Source: Mesaphorura yosii
Lineage: Eukaryota; Arthropoda; Collembola; Poduromorpha; Tullbergiidae
Length of the DNA stretch: 64,000 nt
NCBI GenBank assembly: GCA_009869945.1
Contig: WIXG01000040.1
Location: forward strand, 276,750-340,749
Direction of reading: 5' to 3'
The first letter of the stretch is position 1; each line of letters opens with the position of its first letter. This document shows positions 1 to 15,200 of this stretch, one piece after another. The notes under the pieces are model-generated. The model saw only the letters and a list, made by a program, of their open reading frames with translations. It was not told the DNA's origin and searched no databases. The translations under genes were made by a program, and so were the position numbers.

Positions 1-3000
1 ATAATTGCGAGTATTTGGATCATCCGGTCGCTTAGGCCGGCAGCAGGAAGAATAATTGTCGTTGCATTACGTCACTGCTGTGCTATCACATATTTTACAT
101 CTTTATTTATTGTTATAATTAGACTAAATTAGTTCCCTTTAATCTTCGTATATCCTATATAATCGATGTTATGGATTGAAATTGTGCTTCACTCTCATTT
201 ATTTCGTATAAATAATTAATACCGTGTATAACCTACCCTTTAGCCATTCTACAATTTATATTTACGTTGTGAACGTGTATACTCCACCGTATTGTAATGC
301 ATTGGATGATGTTAAATATCTAATAAATGTCTAGTTTAGTAAGAATTGCACGTTTGAATTCAATATTTATCCGTTTCTTATCTCATTGCTGGGAAACGCC
401 TTTTTGTCATGCATCAGGTTCCCCTACCTCATAGTACTGCACTTGAGCTCCAAAAAACTGATGTTATTAATTCATATTTGCAACCACACAGTGACACAGT
501 CCAGCCGCAATGCGCGGCAGAATAATCGATACCATTATCTGGCATTGAATTTTGGATAGAAATTGTAAATTAGAATTATCACGAAGAGCGTGGGTCAGTG
601 GACGAATTAGTAGCTAAAATTTTTTTTTTACGGAAATTAGGACCGTCAAAGGTAAAATTTCCACAATGGTTCGATGATTAGCTTGATTAGATTCAGTAAA
701 AAATCAGGCTCAGCACGCGTGGCACGACACAGAATAAAGTTCACCAGACAATACGAGATGCGTCAATACTGTCTGCCCATCATTGACTGGTGCCTTTTGT
801 TCATGTTTTCATTCAAATTCCCGAGATATGAGCTTTAATCAGACAGCACGCCGTCGCGCCGCACTAAAGTGTCCCGGTTCCAGCAGTACAAGGCGAATTT
901 CAGGTTCCACTCGCGTTTATGGCATGCGAAAGGAAATAGAAATTGAATTCGCAAGAGATTCGCCAATGGGGAAAGCTCGGAAGGCAGACATGCAACGTGC
1001 TGCCTACTGCCATTCATACAAAACACAAGCATGGCGTAAGCTGAGTCGCTGAGTGAGTCGAACAAAGATTGCCTGTCATAAGAAAACGAAGTATTGAATA
1101 GAGAATTCGCATTATTGTGTTATCCTGAAGTGAAATAATCTCTTACGTAGTCAAGTTGATGGGTCTGGGACACAATGAATGGGGCTGAATGAACAAGAGA
1201 AAATATGACGGAAAGAGACCCTCAATGCAATATTGAAAAGTAATGAGGTAACAGTGAGGCCCAAGTCGAGTGGGAGTCGTTTGCCTCATCAATCATAATT
1301 CTGGACCACTTCCCACCTGCACCAATAATGGAAATGATTTTTTCATTTCCTAAGTTCTGTGCCGCTGCTCGCCGCTCTAGCCATAGCTTGATTTTGGAAT
1401 GAAGCGAAGGCTTTCACTTGTCAAGAGTGTAGACACTCTCGTCCCATTCGTGAAATTGTGTTTCTCAACATTGGAGATTGGAAATTTCCATCCATCGCGT
1501 CAGCGTCATCGGCAAGGTTGTATTTCAAACAACTCAAGGCAAAGGCCTATTCTTTGCTAAAACCCACGAAACTGGTGTTTTCCAAAATTTAATTCGGCCC
1601 GACTCCAATTCCTCCAATCGTCAATAAGAATCTGTTGTATCGAGCGGAACATCAGCCGCAGCCACACAACTAACTCGGTATGACGAAAACGGCCTCCTCC
1701 GATATGTGTGGTTGCGTGATTCCCATCTTCATCGAAATTTCCCAGCTTCCACTTGGCCACTTTTTGCTCAATAATTCAACTTCAAATTCAAACTCAAACG
1801 CAGCCAATGTAATACTGGATTGGACATGCCCTGATTTAGATTCCTTCGGTTTCTCAGATTGTCCTTGAATTTCCTCTGCGACTTAGAGCTGTGGTGAGTA
1901 TTTCGTATGGCTATGTCCTATCCAATGGTCTAGTCGAAACATGATCGGTAGCTCCCGAGTCGCAGCACCCACTCGCATCAACATTTAGCAAGCCAATTCA
2001 ACCAACTGAAAATGATTTGATTTGTCTTCGACTGCATTTCAGACGCTACACATATTGAAGAGTACTAAATAACCGCTGGTGGCGGCAGCCCATAGGCAGG
2101 AGCAGGCAGCAAGCTTTGCGTGGGAGTTTCCAATTTCAAATGCTTGATCTCTCCGTTCCATTTCACTGCGCATAATAACACATAATCATATGTATGGAAA
2201 TCTCTTCCAGCGATAGAGTTGTTTACGGGTTGTTTGATGCAATGTTTAACTGCTTTTTGTGATATCGCACTCAGCCTGCTACGTGAGGCAATGACCAGAT
2301 GGAATCAGTCACTGCTGTTAAAGTTCCGAATTACGTCTAGGTTGATTTTGAGTTGGCATTTGCAGCGAGTGGAACTTCGTCCATTGATCGCAGAATCAGG
2401 AACACTATACGTTGCAATCGGTAAATGAATCCAATGTTTGCTTTGTCAAGTCTTGCGTCATAAACTTTTTCATTCGTCGCAAAGAAAGAAAGCAAAGGAA
2501 CTTTATGTCTTTGGGTTCCATTGGAAAGCTTTTCTTTTAAAGTTGGATGATTTTATCCAATTACAAGGCAAAAGAAAGAACGTTGATTTGTTCTGTTTTT
2601 GTTTTCCTACGCGTACGTGAGAAATGAGAATTCCGACCATGTGAAGGAACTTTTCTAATTCTTATTGATTAAAGTTCTTGCGTGGTGCGGACTGAGATTG
2701 GGAAGAGGCTTGGATCAAATCTCTTCTACGACGACTCAGACTCGCTATCCTCTAGTCCGATGATCAATTTGCTTTGTTTTCAGTGCCTTTGAAGTAGATT
2801 CCAATGTATACGGCTGATGATATCATCAGCTAAAATGCGTGGGAGTTAATTTTGAGTTACTCAAGCCTTATAAGCTGTAATCGACCCACCCGAATTTCCT
2901 CCACTCATGATGGACGAAAGTGCAGTGGGATTTTCATGCGTCATATGATTATTAAAATCTATTGTGCGAGTCCGAAATGCAAGGCAATAAAATAAAGCAA

Positions 3001-6000
3001 AACAATGCAAATCTCAAATTTTAAAACGTCGTATGTATTGTATATTGTTCTTTCATGATTATTCCATTAGGAGCACATGAAGCAAGGAGTCACTCCAGGG
3101 CAGCCTGCGTGGAATTCCTACCTCGAGGGACTAAGACCAGGACAACTATTTATTCGGGTAACCTCGTCCTATGAACATATAGTCCCAGTCCCAGGCTCTT
3201 TGGTTCCGTACCATATGGTGAAGCCAGTTTTTTTTGCGACCCTGTCGCAAATGAATGACAAATGAATCCCAATTGCACTCAAATACGGCACTTCTTTCTA
3301 ATTAAGTGGAAGTCTGTTATTTTCCTGAGGCGTCCAGGCTGCAGCGTAGTCGAACACTTGGCAAGATACATATTGCGTATTCCAGGAAGACCTCAAAGAG
3401 GATTTGGGTTCAATACCCGGGTACTGGATTTCAGGATTTCATTCCTGGCTTGTGGCCCTGTATCGTGATGGTCTCATGTAAAATCCAGTCACGTTTATCA
3501 ATTACATTCGAAGACTGAGAACTTAGAGATCAAATTAAATTAAGAAACAAAATCAGAATTGAGAATTCTTGGCAAGATAGACGGAAATCACATTCTTGTG
3601 TGGGGTTTTGTTCTGGACGGAATGGGATTGCATTTTCTCCATTAATTTCCTGCAGGCAAAACAAAGCGGCAAAACTATTCAATTTGTGTAGTACGGCCTT
3701 CGGTGCTAATAACAATGAAGATAGACTGGTTAATTACTTCACGCATTATGCATTGAAGCATGTAGGCTCAAGCGACGATAATTTAGCCGGCCGAATGCGT
3801 CATGGCGAACAAGAAGCGTGTTGTCGTCATCGTTTCATGATACCGATGTGAAAATATTTCTAGTTTTTCATCTGCCTGTCATTTATAATGGTTTTTAAAA
3901 AATATTTTTCAAATATTCAAATAGAAAAATGATTTTTTGACCAGCTTCCATAAATAAGTATGAACTGACGGAGGCGTTGGGTAACATGCTTGAAACATAG
4001 AAAGAAAATGGCATTGAGCTCTACAAAATTACGACTGAGCCGTGGCAAGTTAACAATCACTCTTACGAATGCAAGAATATCCAAAGTGTTGAACACAAGT
4101 TTCCAAAGTACGTCGTTGATCGTGAACTTGGACTTGCAATTTTATTTGTGATCAGTTATCGACAAGTTTTTGCACAAGTGGAGACAAGAAAGTGTTAAAA
4201 GGGTTCGGGATTCGTGGAGATAATGATATAGTACAATGAGAACTACCGCTCTACAATGCGGCAATATGGCATGGAAGAAATATCGATCTCCATTTCTTGA
4301 AATTGTGTCACGTCTGATCGCATTCACACTTTCCAAACTGTTGCACACACGTACACGTAGGAGTGAAGCGGTGGCGGGCTGAAATTACATATTCATTCAA
4401 TCGCCTGCGTGATCATAGACACTTTCCCTGGACGTGCACATGTGAAATGCGGACATTCAGCGCTCAAATGCGCGCATTCAAAGTTTATGCAAATTGTATT
4501 TGCATGCACTTGCGTTATCCTCTGGAAAAGCCATTTAAAATGTAATATCACATGATCAGTTTTATAATCATAGTTATCGTAGTAAGAGTACACGCGTCGA
4601 TTCGATTCGATACGTCTTCATGCCACCCTGCTTGCTTCTACAGATGATCACATGACACATTTATGTATGGCCTTTTAACAAGGCGAATTCTTTTCAAATG
4701 GCTGCGAGCACCCAACGCAATTTACAATGCGATGAAGAATGAAAGCCTTGGCGTGGAATATTTTATCACGCGTCCTTCCTCTTTTCTAGGAATTTGTCTG
4801 AGGCGAGATTCGGATTCTTCTGAGCCGGATGAAATTACAACCGACGCGAAGCTCGGCTTAATGCGTAGTCGCAATCACTTTATATGCGATACGGCTACCC
4901 TTACAGCAAGTCTGCTGTCATAGAAGAAGCCACAGCTACGGTCGAACAGAACATTAGAAATCATTATTATGGCTTCCGTACATTGCTTCCCCCAAATTAC
5001 TAATTTTATACTATACATGGCCTGCTTCGAAGCAGGCGGCAATCGTAGCGCATTCACCTCGCCTCGCCCTCATTACGGCCGATTAAAAGACCGCAAAAGC
5101 AATGAATAGCAATTTGCAAGTAAATGGGATCGATAAATGCCATTACGTTATTGCAGTTCCGGAATCCTGACAATTCTTAATTGCGTAGGAACCACAAAGT
5201 ACGTTTTTCACACATGAGTGAGTACGTCAATATTGAATATTCATGACTCCAATTTTCTAGAAAATGTTTCGCCGGTTTCATCAACCATTCAAGATTCAAT
5301 TCAATGCTCGCGGCACTCAACATAGTGATCGCTTTCCTTTGCGTAGTATTGACGCATGACGATGCGACTATAATCAATTTACACACCTACTCTTGTTATT
5401 GTGTACCTTGCGCCATACTATTGGAATCCCATGGGGAAGTTGCGTGCGTTGAAAACGGATTACGCTCGCAAAGACCGAAATCACAGAAACTGGCGGAAGT
5501 AAATAAAATGCTCAAGTGTCAACTTTGTTTATCACTGTTGACATTAAAAGCTTTCCCAATATTTGTCTGACAGCAATAATGGCTTAAATTAAATCACAAT
5601 GAGGTTGGGATGGGCGTAATTTTGTTGTGAAAGATATGCTTTTCCTTCTTCTTTGTTGTCTCCGATTTTCTACTCATCTAGCTAGAAGCGATGAATTTAA
5701 CCAAAAGAAAGACTCTCTAGTTTTTTCGAACTCAAACGCGTAATGCACCGTGGAAGTGTGGAATGAATGAATAACCTGCTTGACGCTTGATGGAGAGAGA
5801 GGAAACATCGAACAACAATTCTCATACGTCAGTATACTACTCATAATGGGCTTCCATCTCCGACGTGCTCTTGAAATGATCGAAGCTCTGTTTTCAGTTA
5901 TTACCGGTTTCGAGAGGAAAAATCACGCACGAGGCAGTTCAACAGCTCAGTTTGTCAGTATGCTGAATTAAACAAACCATCCACACGAATACCCACAACA

Positions 6001-6188
6001 ACTAATGTATCATAAAGTCTTGCATTCAATGCAGGAGAAGTTTCACTTTTACCAGTGGTGCCCAGCCTAGCCGAATAAGCACTAGATTAAACACTATACG
6101 TCGTTGTCCAATGCAAAAATGTCAAGCACTTAGCAAATAACGAGCAATACAGCGTGGCCAAACCTAGCCACATTGAAGTACGTTTCAA
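1..6188. other. Gene-poor flank, no supported coding gene
   Basis: Both strands hold only short open frames (none above about 90 codons). None resembles a protein family I know, and none joins to a neighbour through plausible splice sites into a longer protein. The DNA is AT-rich and single-copy in appearance. It lies beyond the 3' end of PPP4R4. The only structured element I can point to is the A-box/B-box pair at 3342-3417. An intron of a gene lying mostly outside the window, or a non-coding RNA, cannot be excluded. Confidence 0.6.
3342..3426 (+). repeat. Possible tRNA-derived SINE or pseudo-tRNA relic
   Basis: An A-box-like stretch CAGCGTAGTCGA (3342-3353) fits most of the TRGCNNAGYNGG consensus. 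A B-box GGTTCAATACC (3407-3417) fits GWTCRANNC exactly. The B-box sits in a potential T-arm (TTGGG, loop, CCCGG). The 65-nt spacing suits a tRNA with a long variable arm or a tRNA-derived SINE head. A convincing acceptor stem, D-arm and anticodon are missing, so this is not called as a working tRNA. Confidence 0.3.
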
Positions 6189-6194
6189 TTTATT
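6189..6194 (-). terminator. Poly(A) signal AATAAA of PPP4R4
   Basis: AATAAA on the minus strand lies 35 nt beyond the predicted TAA stop of PPP4R4 (6229-6231). It predicts a very short 3'UTR. Confidence 0.6.
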
Positions 6195-6228
6195 CAGAAG
6201 AAATGCTACATGTCAATTTAGTACATTA

Positions 6229-9200
6229 TTATTTGCGTGGAGGCGCCGGCGGAGGTGCCCTGGAAGGTTTTGGTTGAAGGTTCAGTAGTGGATTCGTAAC
6301 TTGGATCGGAACCAGGGCTTTTCTTCGAAGCCTAATAAGGATAAAGAATGAAACCACAATTTGGTTAAGTATCTGTAATGGCAAATCTCGAGTGTAAGAT
6401 TGTATAGTGTATTGTGTTCTTACGTTTGAGCTTCCGCTAAAAACGGATTTTCTTTGGCCTCCTGTTGATCTTTGGCTGTCTTTTCCACAATTTTGGTACC
6501 ATTGCCAAAATCCTTTCGATTTGTCCTCTGTTGAATGACTTTCGGTTTGGGTGCCTCCAGTTCCTTTTTGACAGGTATCGGAGCAGCAGCAGGCGGCTGC
6601 AGAGGTGACTCGGGGACTTTAGGTGGAAGTGGTGGTTTGACGGAAACTCGCCGTGCAGGTGCAGGCTTCACTGGCTCTGAAACATCAAGAATTCTTGTTT
6701 GACTCACGCACGTTTTTATGGTGCAACAATAAAAGTATGGTAAACAGAAATGTAAAATTGCAGTGCTTGAACCGCAGTTGCGTGTTTTCGAATTACCTTT
6801 AGGTTTATTTTTATTTTTCAACGCGACTGGAGCTACTGCAGGTTCCAAACTTGCAATGTAAGCTTCTTCTTTCTCCTTCTTCTCGTCTTCTGCGTCTTCA
6901 CGAGTCCTTCCACCCTGCATGGAAAACTACGGTGCATCAACATCTTGAAGCTGAAGCATAGCAAATTTCATTTCTCTGCCCTTTGCGTGGTCATAAACGA
7001 AGCATTTGAGACATGTAGCCTTCCTCATTCATTTCGTGTAACTTAATTTTCCATGAAACAGAACGTCATAAAAATGTAGAAAGGCACGAGTTGTTTTATT
7101 TTCGCTAGTAATACTATTTTTTTGCCTCCTCCAATGGAGCAAACTTTTATACCTTCATTTCATCATTTTGCACTCTGTGCCCCACCGTACAGGGGATTAT
7201 GAAAACTCCTGAAACACGAGAAAACTAATCAAGAAGTTTGATGTGAACTTTACACCTTGAGGTAGAGGGCATCCTAAATCCAGGTAGAGAGAAAGCGTCA
7301 ACAATATTCCTTGCAATATACAGGCGCAGTTAATCCCAAAATCTTGTCAAGATACATTGCAACTGTATGAATAGCAATTCGCATGGCATTTTCGTATCTA
7401 AGAAAAGAAGCTCTAGATACGGACGCAGTTGGACATTATACAGTCCTTACAATTCTTGTGTTCAGTTTTTTTTCAGGTAAACCAGGCTACAGTGAACGTA
7501 CAAGCTTGTCCTGTCCTGTATACTGAAAACAGAAACTATGCTTTCGCTTCCACGCAGTGAACAAGGCACAATGCATATGTAAGAACTCTAACAAGGGATA
7601 TGTCTTGCAAATTACGTTGTCATACTTTTCTTGAAATAAATGCAACATTATTATTATTATTATTATATTCGGCTCTTATTTGCACAAAATACTGTTCGCT
7701 CGCTTTCACCATTGCGCTATGAACAACCTTAATGGGACACACATCCATAATAAAGTTCACGAGTCCCTCATGAATAAAAGAACAATGCACGCGTGATACT
7801 TTTTGTTAATTAATATCCAGCCAGCACACACAGCACAGGACAGTACAACAGGCTGAATTGTGCCTATACGAAAAGTGTGTGGGAGAAAGTACTTCGCGCA
7901 CTTTTGCTTTCTCTCTGAAAGCAAACTCGTAACTGTCATAACTCGTCACAGACTAAACAAATGGCAATGGCAGCTTCGATACGTGTCATGCCAGTCGGAT
8001 AGTGTGACAAACAACACTTTACCTCCTAACTGATGATCTAAGCACTGAGGCTAGCTAAGAACTCACGTCGCAATCAATTGCACTAATGAACTCACATATC
8101 CAGCCACGTCACTTTCCCAAAAAGGGCCGTCAGTGTCATTAAATGCAAAGTTCACAAACGAAAGTAGCGTAGCAAGCATTTGTTTATTCGGGGAAACTTT
8201 GTCCATGAATAATAAACACAAATGACGCAATGAAATGCGGAACTTGCAATTATCCTCGACCACCGCGGAAAGTAACCAATCTCAACCAGGCCAAGTTTCA
8301 AACACCCGAGGATAACAACTTAATCCTCCGAAAGTTGTACGCTGAGCGCTGCATCATCAAACCTATTTCAGAATTTCAGTAAATATTTTCAGCTAGGCGA
8401 CCCGGTCAACTGAAATTCAGCACACTTCATAGCTACGCTGCTAAGAGACGAGCCATTGAATGAATGAATAACAAAGTGCAAACTTCACAAAGTTTTAAGA
8501 GCTGAATGATGGTGAAGAAAATTGAAATTTCCTCGCCGAAAATTGAATCATAAATGAGTTACGAGCGGCAGAACGAGAGAAAGAGATTCCGGAAAGAAGA
8601 AAGTGGAAAAGTGAAGAAGGAAGGTTGAAAGGAATGAACATTTGCCTGCATTTTCTAAGCAGTCACGCAGTCTATAACCCATAAAGTTGTTCAACTCATT
8701 CATCCATTCATACGGAAACTGCGTAAATCACTTTCAAGAACAAGAGTCACCCAATTTGTCAAGTGGAAACCGTATTCACGGTTGGTAAACACAAGGCGGA
8801 AAGATTTCCAAGATTTCCCACACAATTCTCATTAGACTGCGCTAGACGCTTGATCTTTTGTTTAATTGTCTCGTCCTTCTGGTTCTTCAAACACTGCACT
8901 GTGTGAAAAAGAATCAAAAGCAAGAATCATTGAGCTACCTAGCAAGCGGAACAGGAATGGTAAGCAGGAGCCATCGTCATGAATTGAAATTGGACCTAAC
9001 CAGGCGTGCACCCCGCTCGCCTGTTTACACCACCTGCATTCCTATATTCATTCGTTAGTACGAACTAGCGCTGTTTGCCGTTCTTACGTTAAGAACTTTG
9101 CACTTTCGTTTCAGGAGTCCAAATTATATAGAATTCAAGAAAAAAGAAAGCAGGGATGTCCTACTGAATGAAAAAGTTAAAATGCAGAACAAAGTTCCCA

Positions 9201-12200
9201 AGTCGTAACATTTTCCTTCATTCCTCCCATTCCCATATCAGAGGAACCTTATCACATCATGCTCAACTCCTAACATAGAGTCAAAAAAGTTTTCTACTTT
9301 TTATCTTGGTAATTACGACAGAAGATAATGTTTGCAACTTCATTACCAACACACTGGAAATTAACTCCTGCCCACGTACCTTTCTCTTATCCTTCGATCT
9401 CGCAGCCTTCTCCGCCTTTTCAGCCATTCGCTGCATGTCCTCAATTGCTTCCCTGAGCGCATTTTGCACGTCACGATCTGTCTCCGAGCTCCGAATGCGA
9501 TTGACAACCTCATCCAACTTTTTAAAAAGTCTGTCATCTTCAGCGTTCTTCAGAGTTCCCTTCATGTTGGGCACCATCCCACAGAGCTTCATTCGCACGT
9601 TCGCGACAGGGTCGTCTGCAACGCGTGTTAATTAGCATTAACTCATTGCACTTATTAAAATGTAAGAAATGAAGCTTACCAGCCATGTGAAGCGTCTGTT
9701 CGAAAAAGTAATCGCGAAAATACTTCCTAGAGAAGTTGTCCATGATCATTTTTGACATGAACAAGTACAGCATCCGGTCGTGAAAGCTTTTTCCATTCGC
9801 AAAAGCTGCAATAAAAAGCAAAGATGCATTGTCGCACTTAATTCGCACGCGCAGCAATAAATTGTGTGGGAGTACAGGCTCGTTTGAGGATTTGAATTAA
9901 GTTACGACACAAAGGAGACATAAATTCTTCTACTGAAGTGGTCTGGGTCACATCTCAGACAAGACAAGTGTAAGGCGAACATTATACGGTTAAGAGAAAC
10001 TGCTCTCCAGTGTCTAAATTCACTAAATTGCTTGCAGAAGGTTCACTTCAAGTGAACCTGGAACTCTGATCCTCATGCAGTGCAGTGCAATGAAAAGCGT
10101 TTATTTCAGCTTTTATTTCAAGGGAATGGGAATGGAATGAGTTTCTATTTGATTATAGAATGAAAAGAAAGCAATTTAATGCTATGTTACATCCTACATA
10201 AACTACTGGAGAAATAAAAGTAGAAACTTGAATCTTATGGTCTGAATTACGTTCAACTTACAACTTACAACGTAGAAAGAGAAAGAAAGACTACGGAAGA
10301 AAGTGCAATGCAACCTAATGCATGTGATAGGAGTCTGATTCACAGAGTCAAGAGAATTGAGACCAGCCAGTCTATTTCTGCTACCTGCCTCCGTCGTCGT
10401 CGCCTGCCAGACGGTGTATCAAAAATAAATATCATAAAGCTATTTTAATGGAATATAAAATGTAGTGAACACGACCAGAAGAAGAACATTAACCGAGTTA
10501 AGATAATCCTTCTTACTTCCTCCAGGAAGCGAGAATGAAATTGACCTGAACATAAAGTAAAGTAATGGCAATGACTTTCTTCCCTTACTTCATGTTACAT
10601 CTTGCGCGAAAATGCGTCTGGGTGTGAGCATCTTGTACGGGATATAATTTAGCTGGACACGGCACCTCGGGCCGCAGATGGGCCGTGCCCAGATGGTCTT
10701 CTTAACACTCCAAATGACATCAATAAATTATGCTTACAGAATCCGGGAGAATTTATGACCTTTTGCTTTGTGCTTTTCAACATTTTTAGCATACTGCATA
10801 CTTAGTGGGCGGAAGTCAAGTACAACAGTATAAACAGGCTTCGAGCCCACCACCCGTTGCTGTCGACGATCGCGTGCTTCCAGAGAATGAGTGAAAACAA
10901 TTTATAAGCCCGCTTTGCCATCCTCATTCACGCTGATCGCGATCGCACGCACCACTCTAATCTCGAACTTGTGCTTTCACTTCACCGTTTCATAATACGT
11001 CATGGATAACACGTCTTCGTAGCGCTTGCTTGCGTTAGCAATGACTCTAAACAACCCAACGAGACTTACTTTCTTTGATTTTATGACGAATCTCCTCTCG
11101 TTGATTTACGCGTCGGCAATGACGGAGAAATGCGATGATGGTATCAGCTGCAGCCAGTCTACACGGCATCTGTCTCTGTAAGAGGGATCAAACAAAATAC
11201 ATGATAAGGAATTGAGTATTTCATTATCAATGGAGTCTTAGTCATATTCTACATTGAAGGCACTTCTCATCCAATTTGCATAAAATGCACTGGCTAAGTT
11301 TTCCTATAAATCTTTTACGATGAATGGGATTCCATCCTAGAACACTGCCCTTCGGTTCCCGACTAGGCGTCTTACTTAGCGATGAGTTTTCTGGCTTCGA
11401 GAATCTGACTCGTATTACAGGCTGGATGAAAACATTTATCAAGCACAACCTCATGAATTCCTAAGATACTATCAAAACTGAATAAGAGTTTTCATTCAAG
11501 GCGATGTCGCAGTTCATATTACATCTCCTACAATGGGAATTTTACCCTCGACAAGCTCATGGTGGAATTTTCAAAGGTGCACGTCATCGAAAGCTTTCTC
11601 CATTTAACAGCACAAATCGGGCCATGCATAATTTATTAACTACGCGAAAAGAACTCTATTCAAAGGCCATCATAGACAAGTCCTTGCGTCAAGTTGATGA
11701 AAAACGCTTAAGTTGATGAGAAAATTCACCTTCGTCAATTTGTCTACATTCTCCTTGTGACATTCTTAAAGTCATGCGTCGAACCTTCTAGCTTTTAGTC
11801 TAAGTTGCTCGAACACAGTTCCACATTCGCTTCCGGTCTAGGATATACGCTAAACCCCGTAAACAATTTGATGCAAAATTTGACCTTTTGCATGCCAGAA
11901 ATGGAATGGAATTTTCCTTAGCTTCCGTGGATTAATTTCCTCGAAGGAGGTGGGAACGCGAAAAATAGGCTTTTAAGTATGAGAACGTGAACCCACACGA
12001 AGGGAGTCATGCACGGTTGGATGTGAAAGCTAATTTCCTTGACACATCACGCAATCGAAACAGTTTGAGGACATGTATAAAACCCAGATACGACGCACAA
12101 ACATCAAATGTTGTGGTGTTTGAGTTTTCCCCCACTGCTAATTTACTTACTTAGACCACAAATTGGTCGGGTTGAAGCTTAGCTATAGTCGATGGCAAGA

Positions 12201-15200
12201 ATAAGAAAGGACTCATTTTATAGCCCACTCCGTGCATTCCCTTTCAACCGTGACTGCATTAAAGTTGAGTCCATTTCAAAGGTCGTTACGATTATTACTG
12301 CAATACTTACCAGGTGCAAAAGGCGATAGAAGAGATTTGGGACAATGTTGGCGTAGATATAGTCTCCTGGAACGCAGTACGGCAGAATCGAAAGTTCTGC
12401 AATAAAGGGTCATGTAATGATGCAATAAAGTGTAAAGGTGAAACCAAAGAAGGCTTTCGGTCACCTTCTTCATGTAATTAAAAATATCAGAGTAATTAAA
12501 ACTTATATTACGTTCTAAAAGTTTCGCATGCATTCGCCAATTAACCGTTCCTTGCAGTCGTTCCTCACAAAATATGAGTGCTCCACCAACTTCAACCAGT
12601 GCTTGAGTCTGTAATGTAATAAATTGGATTTAGTGCATTTAGCGCAAGAATAGTGCATATAAGGTAAGGCAGCAGGCAAGCACGAATGCGAGACCGTTCA
12701 TTAGATTCGGTGATGAGCGACGGTGCAAGCACAAAAGCACAATACTAGAAATGAAATGAGTAGGAAGTGTAAATCCGAGGGAGAAGTAGATTAAGTATTA
12801 TGAAGCTACGTCAATGGAAGTGTTCGCATTATGAACTCGGCCATGTTGTGTTGTTCAATGCAGAGCTGGACGGAGAATTGCTGGCGAAGAGAGCAATATT
12901 TATAATCTCTCTCTACAATCGCACTTTCCCAAGTTCATACTCTTTGTTGTGATTTCGTACTATAGCACTACAAGTACAGCACTGAATCATTTTCCCTGTA
13001 GTTTTCTCTCGCTGCAATTTTTGCAGCGCGTAATAGTAATAACCATAAATTTCATTTTTGCTTTCTATTTCTCTGTTCAGTAGAAACTAAGCAGTTAATC
13101 TACCCATCCAAACAATCCGAAGCAACACGAAGTGTGTACGCTTGCCGTAGAAAGACTGCTTTCTCCATTCTCACACTTGTGCTTTGATAAATGCATGCAA
13201 TTTGTCTTTTAAACACGAGATTGATATCACGAACAGTGAGTTGTGAAAGTACTTGCTCCGAGAGCGGTAACTGCATTAACGTTCGCACGCTAACTTTCTG
13301 ATACTAATGCGGTTAAAGGTAATATGTCCTCATGCACGGCACTAATGATGACACAATGAGACGTGCAGACTCAGCAATAAGGAGAAAGATAAGGGAACTA
13401 CGCTAAGGGCAAGACGAAAAGTTCTGTGTTTGTCGCCAAACTCTAAAGACTTGTATTATAGGTCCTGTTTCCGACTTTTTGGTTATCACAAGTTGCAGTG
13501 AGATCTTGCCACACGTCACCTGCGCCACCACGAAGTAAAAGTTCACGAGATATCTTACCATAACTTCAGGTGAGATGACTCTTCCTCCGACTAAAACTTT
13601 CAGTACGTCGCTGATGCAAGGCACAATTGCTTCAATAACTAAAAGATCATCATCAGACAGTGCCGTCACAAATTCACCAAAAAGTGCTTGTCCGTGAGGT
13701 TCCAGCAGTTGCATTATCTGCAAGGTAATGGGAAGCAGGGGAACTAAATGCAAAGTGGAAGGTTTTAATAATAAATCGTCATACCGGGTAAATATTCCCA
13801 GCCATTGCAGCTCGTACAAGGGGATTGGGATCATGAATCAAGTCCGCAATTAATGGATGCAAGCCGTTTTTGAAATCCACAAGAGGCTTAGCAAACCTAG
13901 ATTCACACATGCAATGATTACATCTCGCGGGCATTGTTGGTAAAAATTTGCAACCTTGACCATGGCTTATGTTGTTTACTTGACAAAACTCGCAAATCCC
14001 TTCGCCGCATTAACTCGGCAAGTGTACGCTTGTCCTGTTCCGGTGCCATTTACTGACTTCGGGAGCCTTGGAATACCGCCACTACTAATTAATGATGCAG
14101 CCTACAATGACAAGTAACGGTTGTCATGCTCTAGGATGCTAGCATCATGTTTAAACTTACGAATGGTTTTCTCCCACTGACGTTTAAAGTAGCCAGAAAA
14201 TTGGCAAATCCAGCAGGAAGCTGAAAATAAGATATTTTTCAGTGCGCATATTTCATGTGAATCCAAACCACAATTCCAGGAAATCACTTAAATGGGTCTA
14301 GTTTCTGGTTGCGTAAATCACGTTTAAATCATAAAGCATGAACGTATTTCATTCCGTTAATAAAACCCAAAGAATTGCACTTAAGGGAACAGTAAAAGAA
14401 GTGAGCCTTTTCACTGTGATGTCTCTTGAGAGCAATAGCTGCTTTGTGGCATTGTTTCGTCAGATTCACGGTTTACGTTGCGTTTATGCGTGGGTTGAGG
14501 CATCAACTTTTGGTCATTAACAGTTGGACATAAATACTAACGTGCTCTAAAATCATCCTATGCCACATTGCCCATATATTAACTACACAAACTTTCTATT
14601 GCAAAATCTCGACTTACGTCAACTCCACTCGGGCGTTCAGTTGCCGTTAATCCATACCGACACATTTGCAAGTAAGCGTCGAGAAACCAGAGCTTGTTTT
14701 CTCCGTCGAGCCCTTCCGCGTCTAAATATTTCATGTAAAAAGTAGAACATGAATGAAAGTAGTTTAGTACATTTTCACGCTGAGATAAAGGTAAGCAACA
14801 TCGAGATACAGTTTAAAAATTTATCACGCTGTTCTCGATGATTTATGCGGACAGCAAAGCCCCATATTTCATAAAAATGTTTGGCGCACCTGCGAGCGTA
14901 ATGGCAATTTCGCCCATGTCCAATGAAAATTCCTGGAGAAGTTGTAAATTATTTGTAGAGTACGCTTCCTTCACAATTTTCTTCATGATTTGTAGGATTT
15001 CCAGGTATAACGATTTCAGTTCGGGCATGACAAACACTTTTCGGATTGTGAAAATCACAGACGTCCTCACATACGTGTCGACATCTTTGGCCAGCACATT
15101 CAAATACTGCAAAATACTCTCTTTGGACTTGAAGTATTGGCAAATGAGTGGGAGTTGGAGACAAATGGTTCCTTTCACAGATGCTTCTGGATCATTGCAG

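Noticed and set aside
3300-3430. Functional tRNA gene
   Set aside because: The A-box, B-box and T-arm are plausible, but no D-arm, anticodon stem or acceptor stem can be folded with acceptable pairing.
4663-4923. 86-codon plus-strand open frame as a gene
   Set aside because: No family resemblance, no supporting splice partners, and its length is within chance expectation for 6 kb of such DNA.
6420-6920. A 166-codon minus-strand open frame read as one protein
   Set aside because: It joins two PPP4R4 exons through an unspliced intron (6677-6796). Splice sites and phases show that the middle part is intronic and that the apparent stop belongs past the donor of exon 18.
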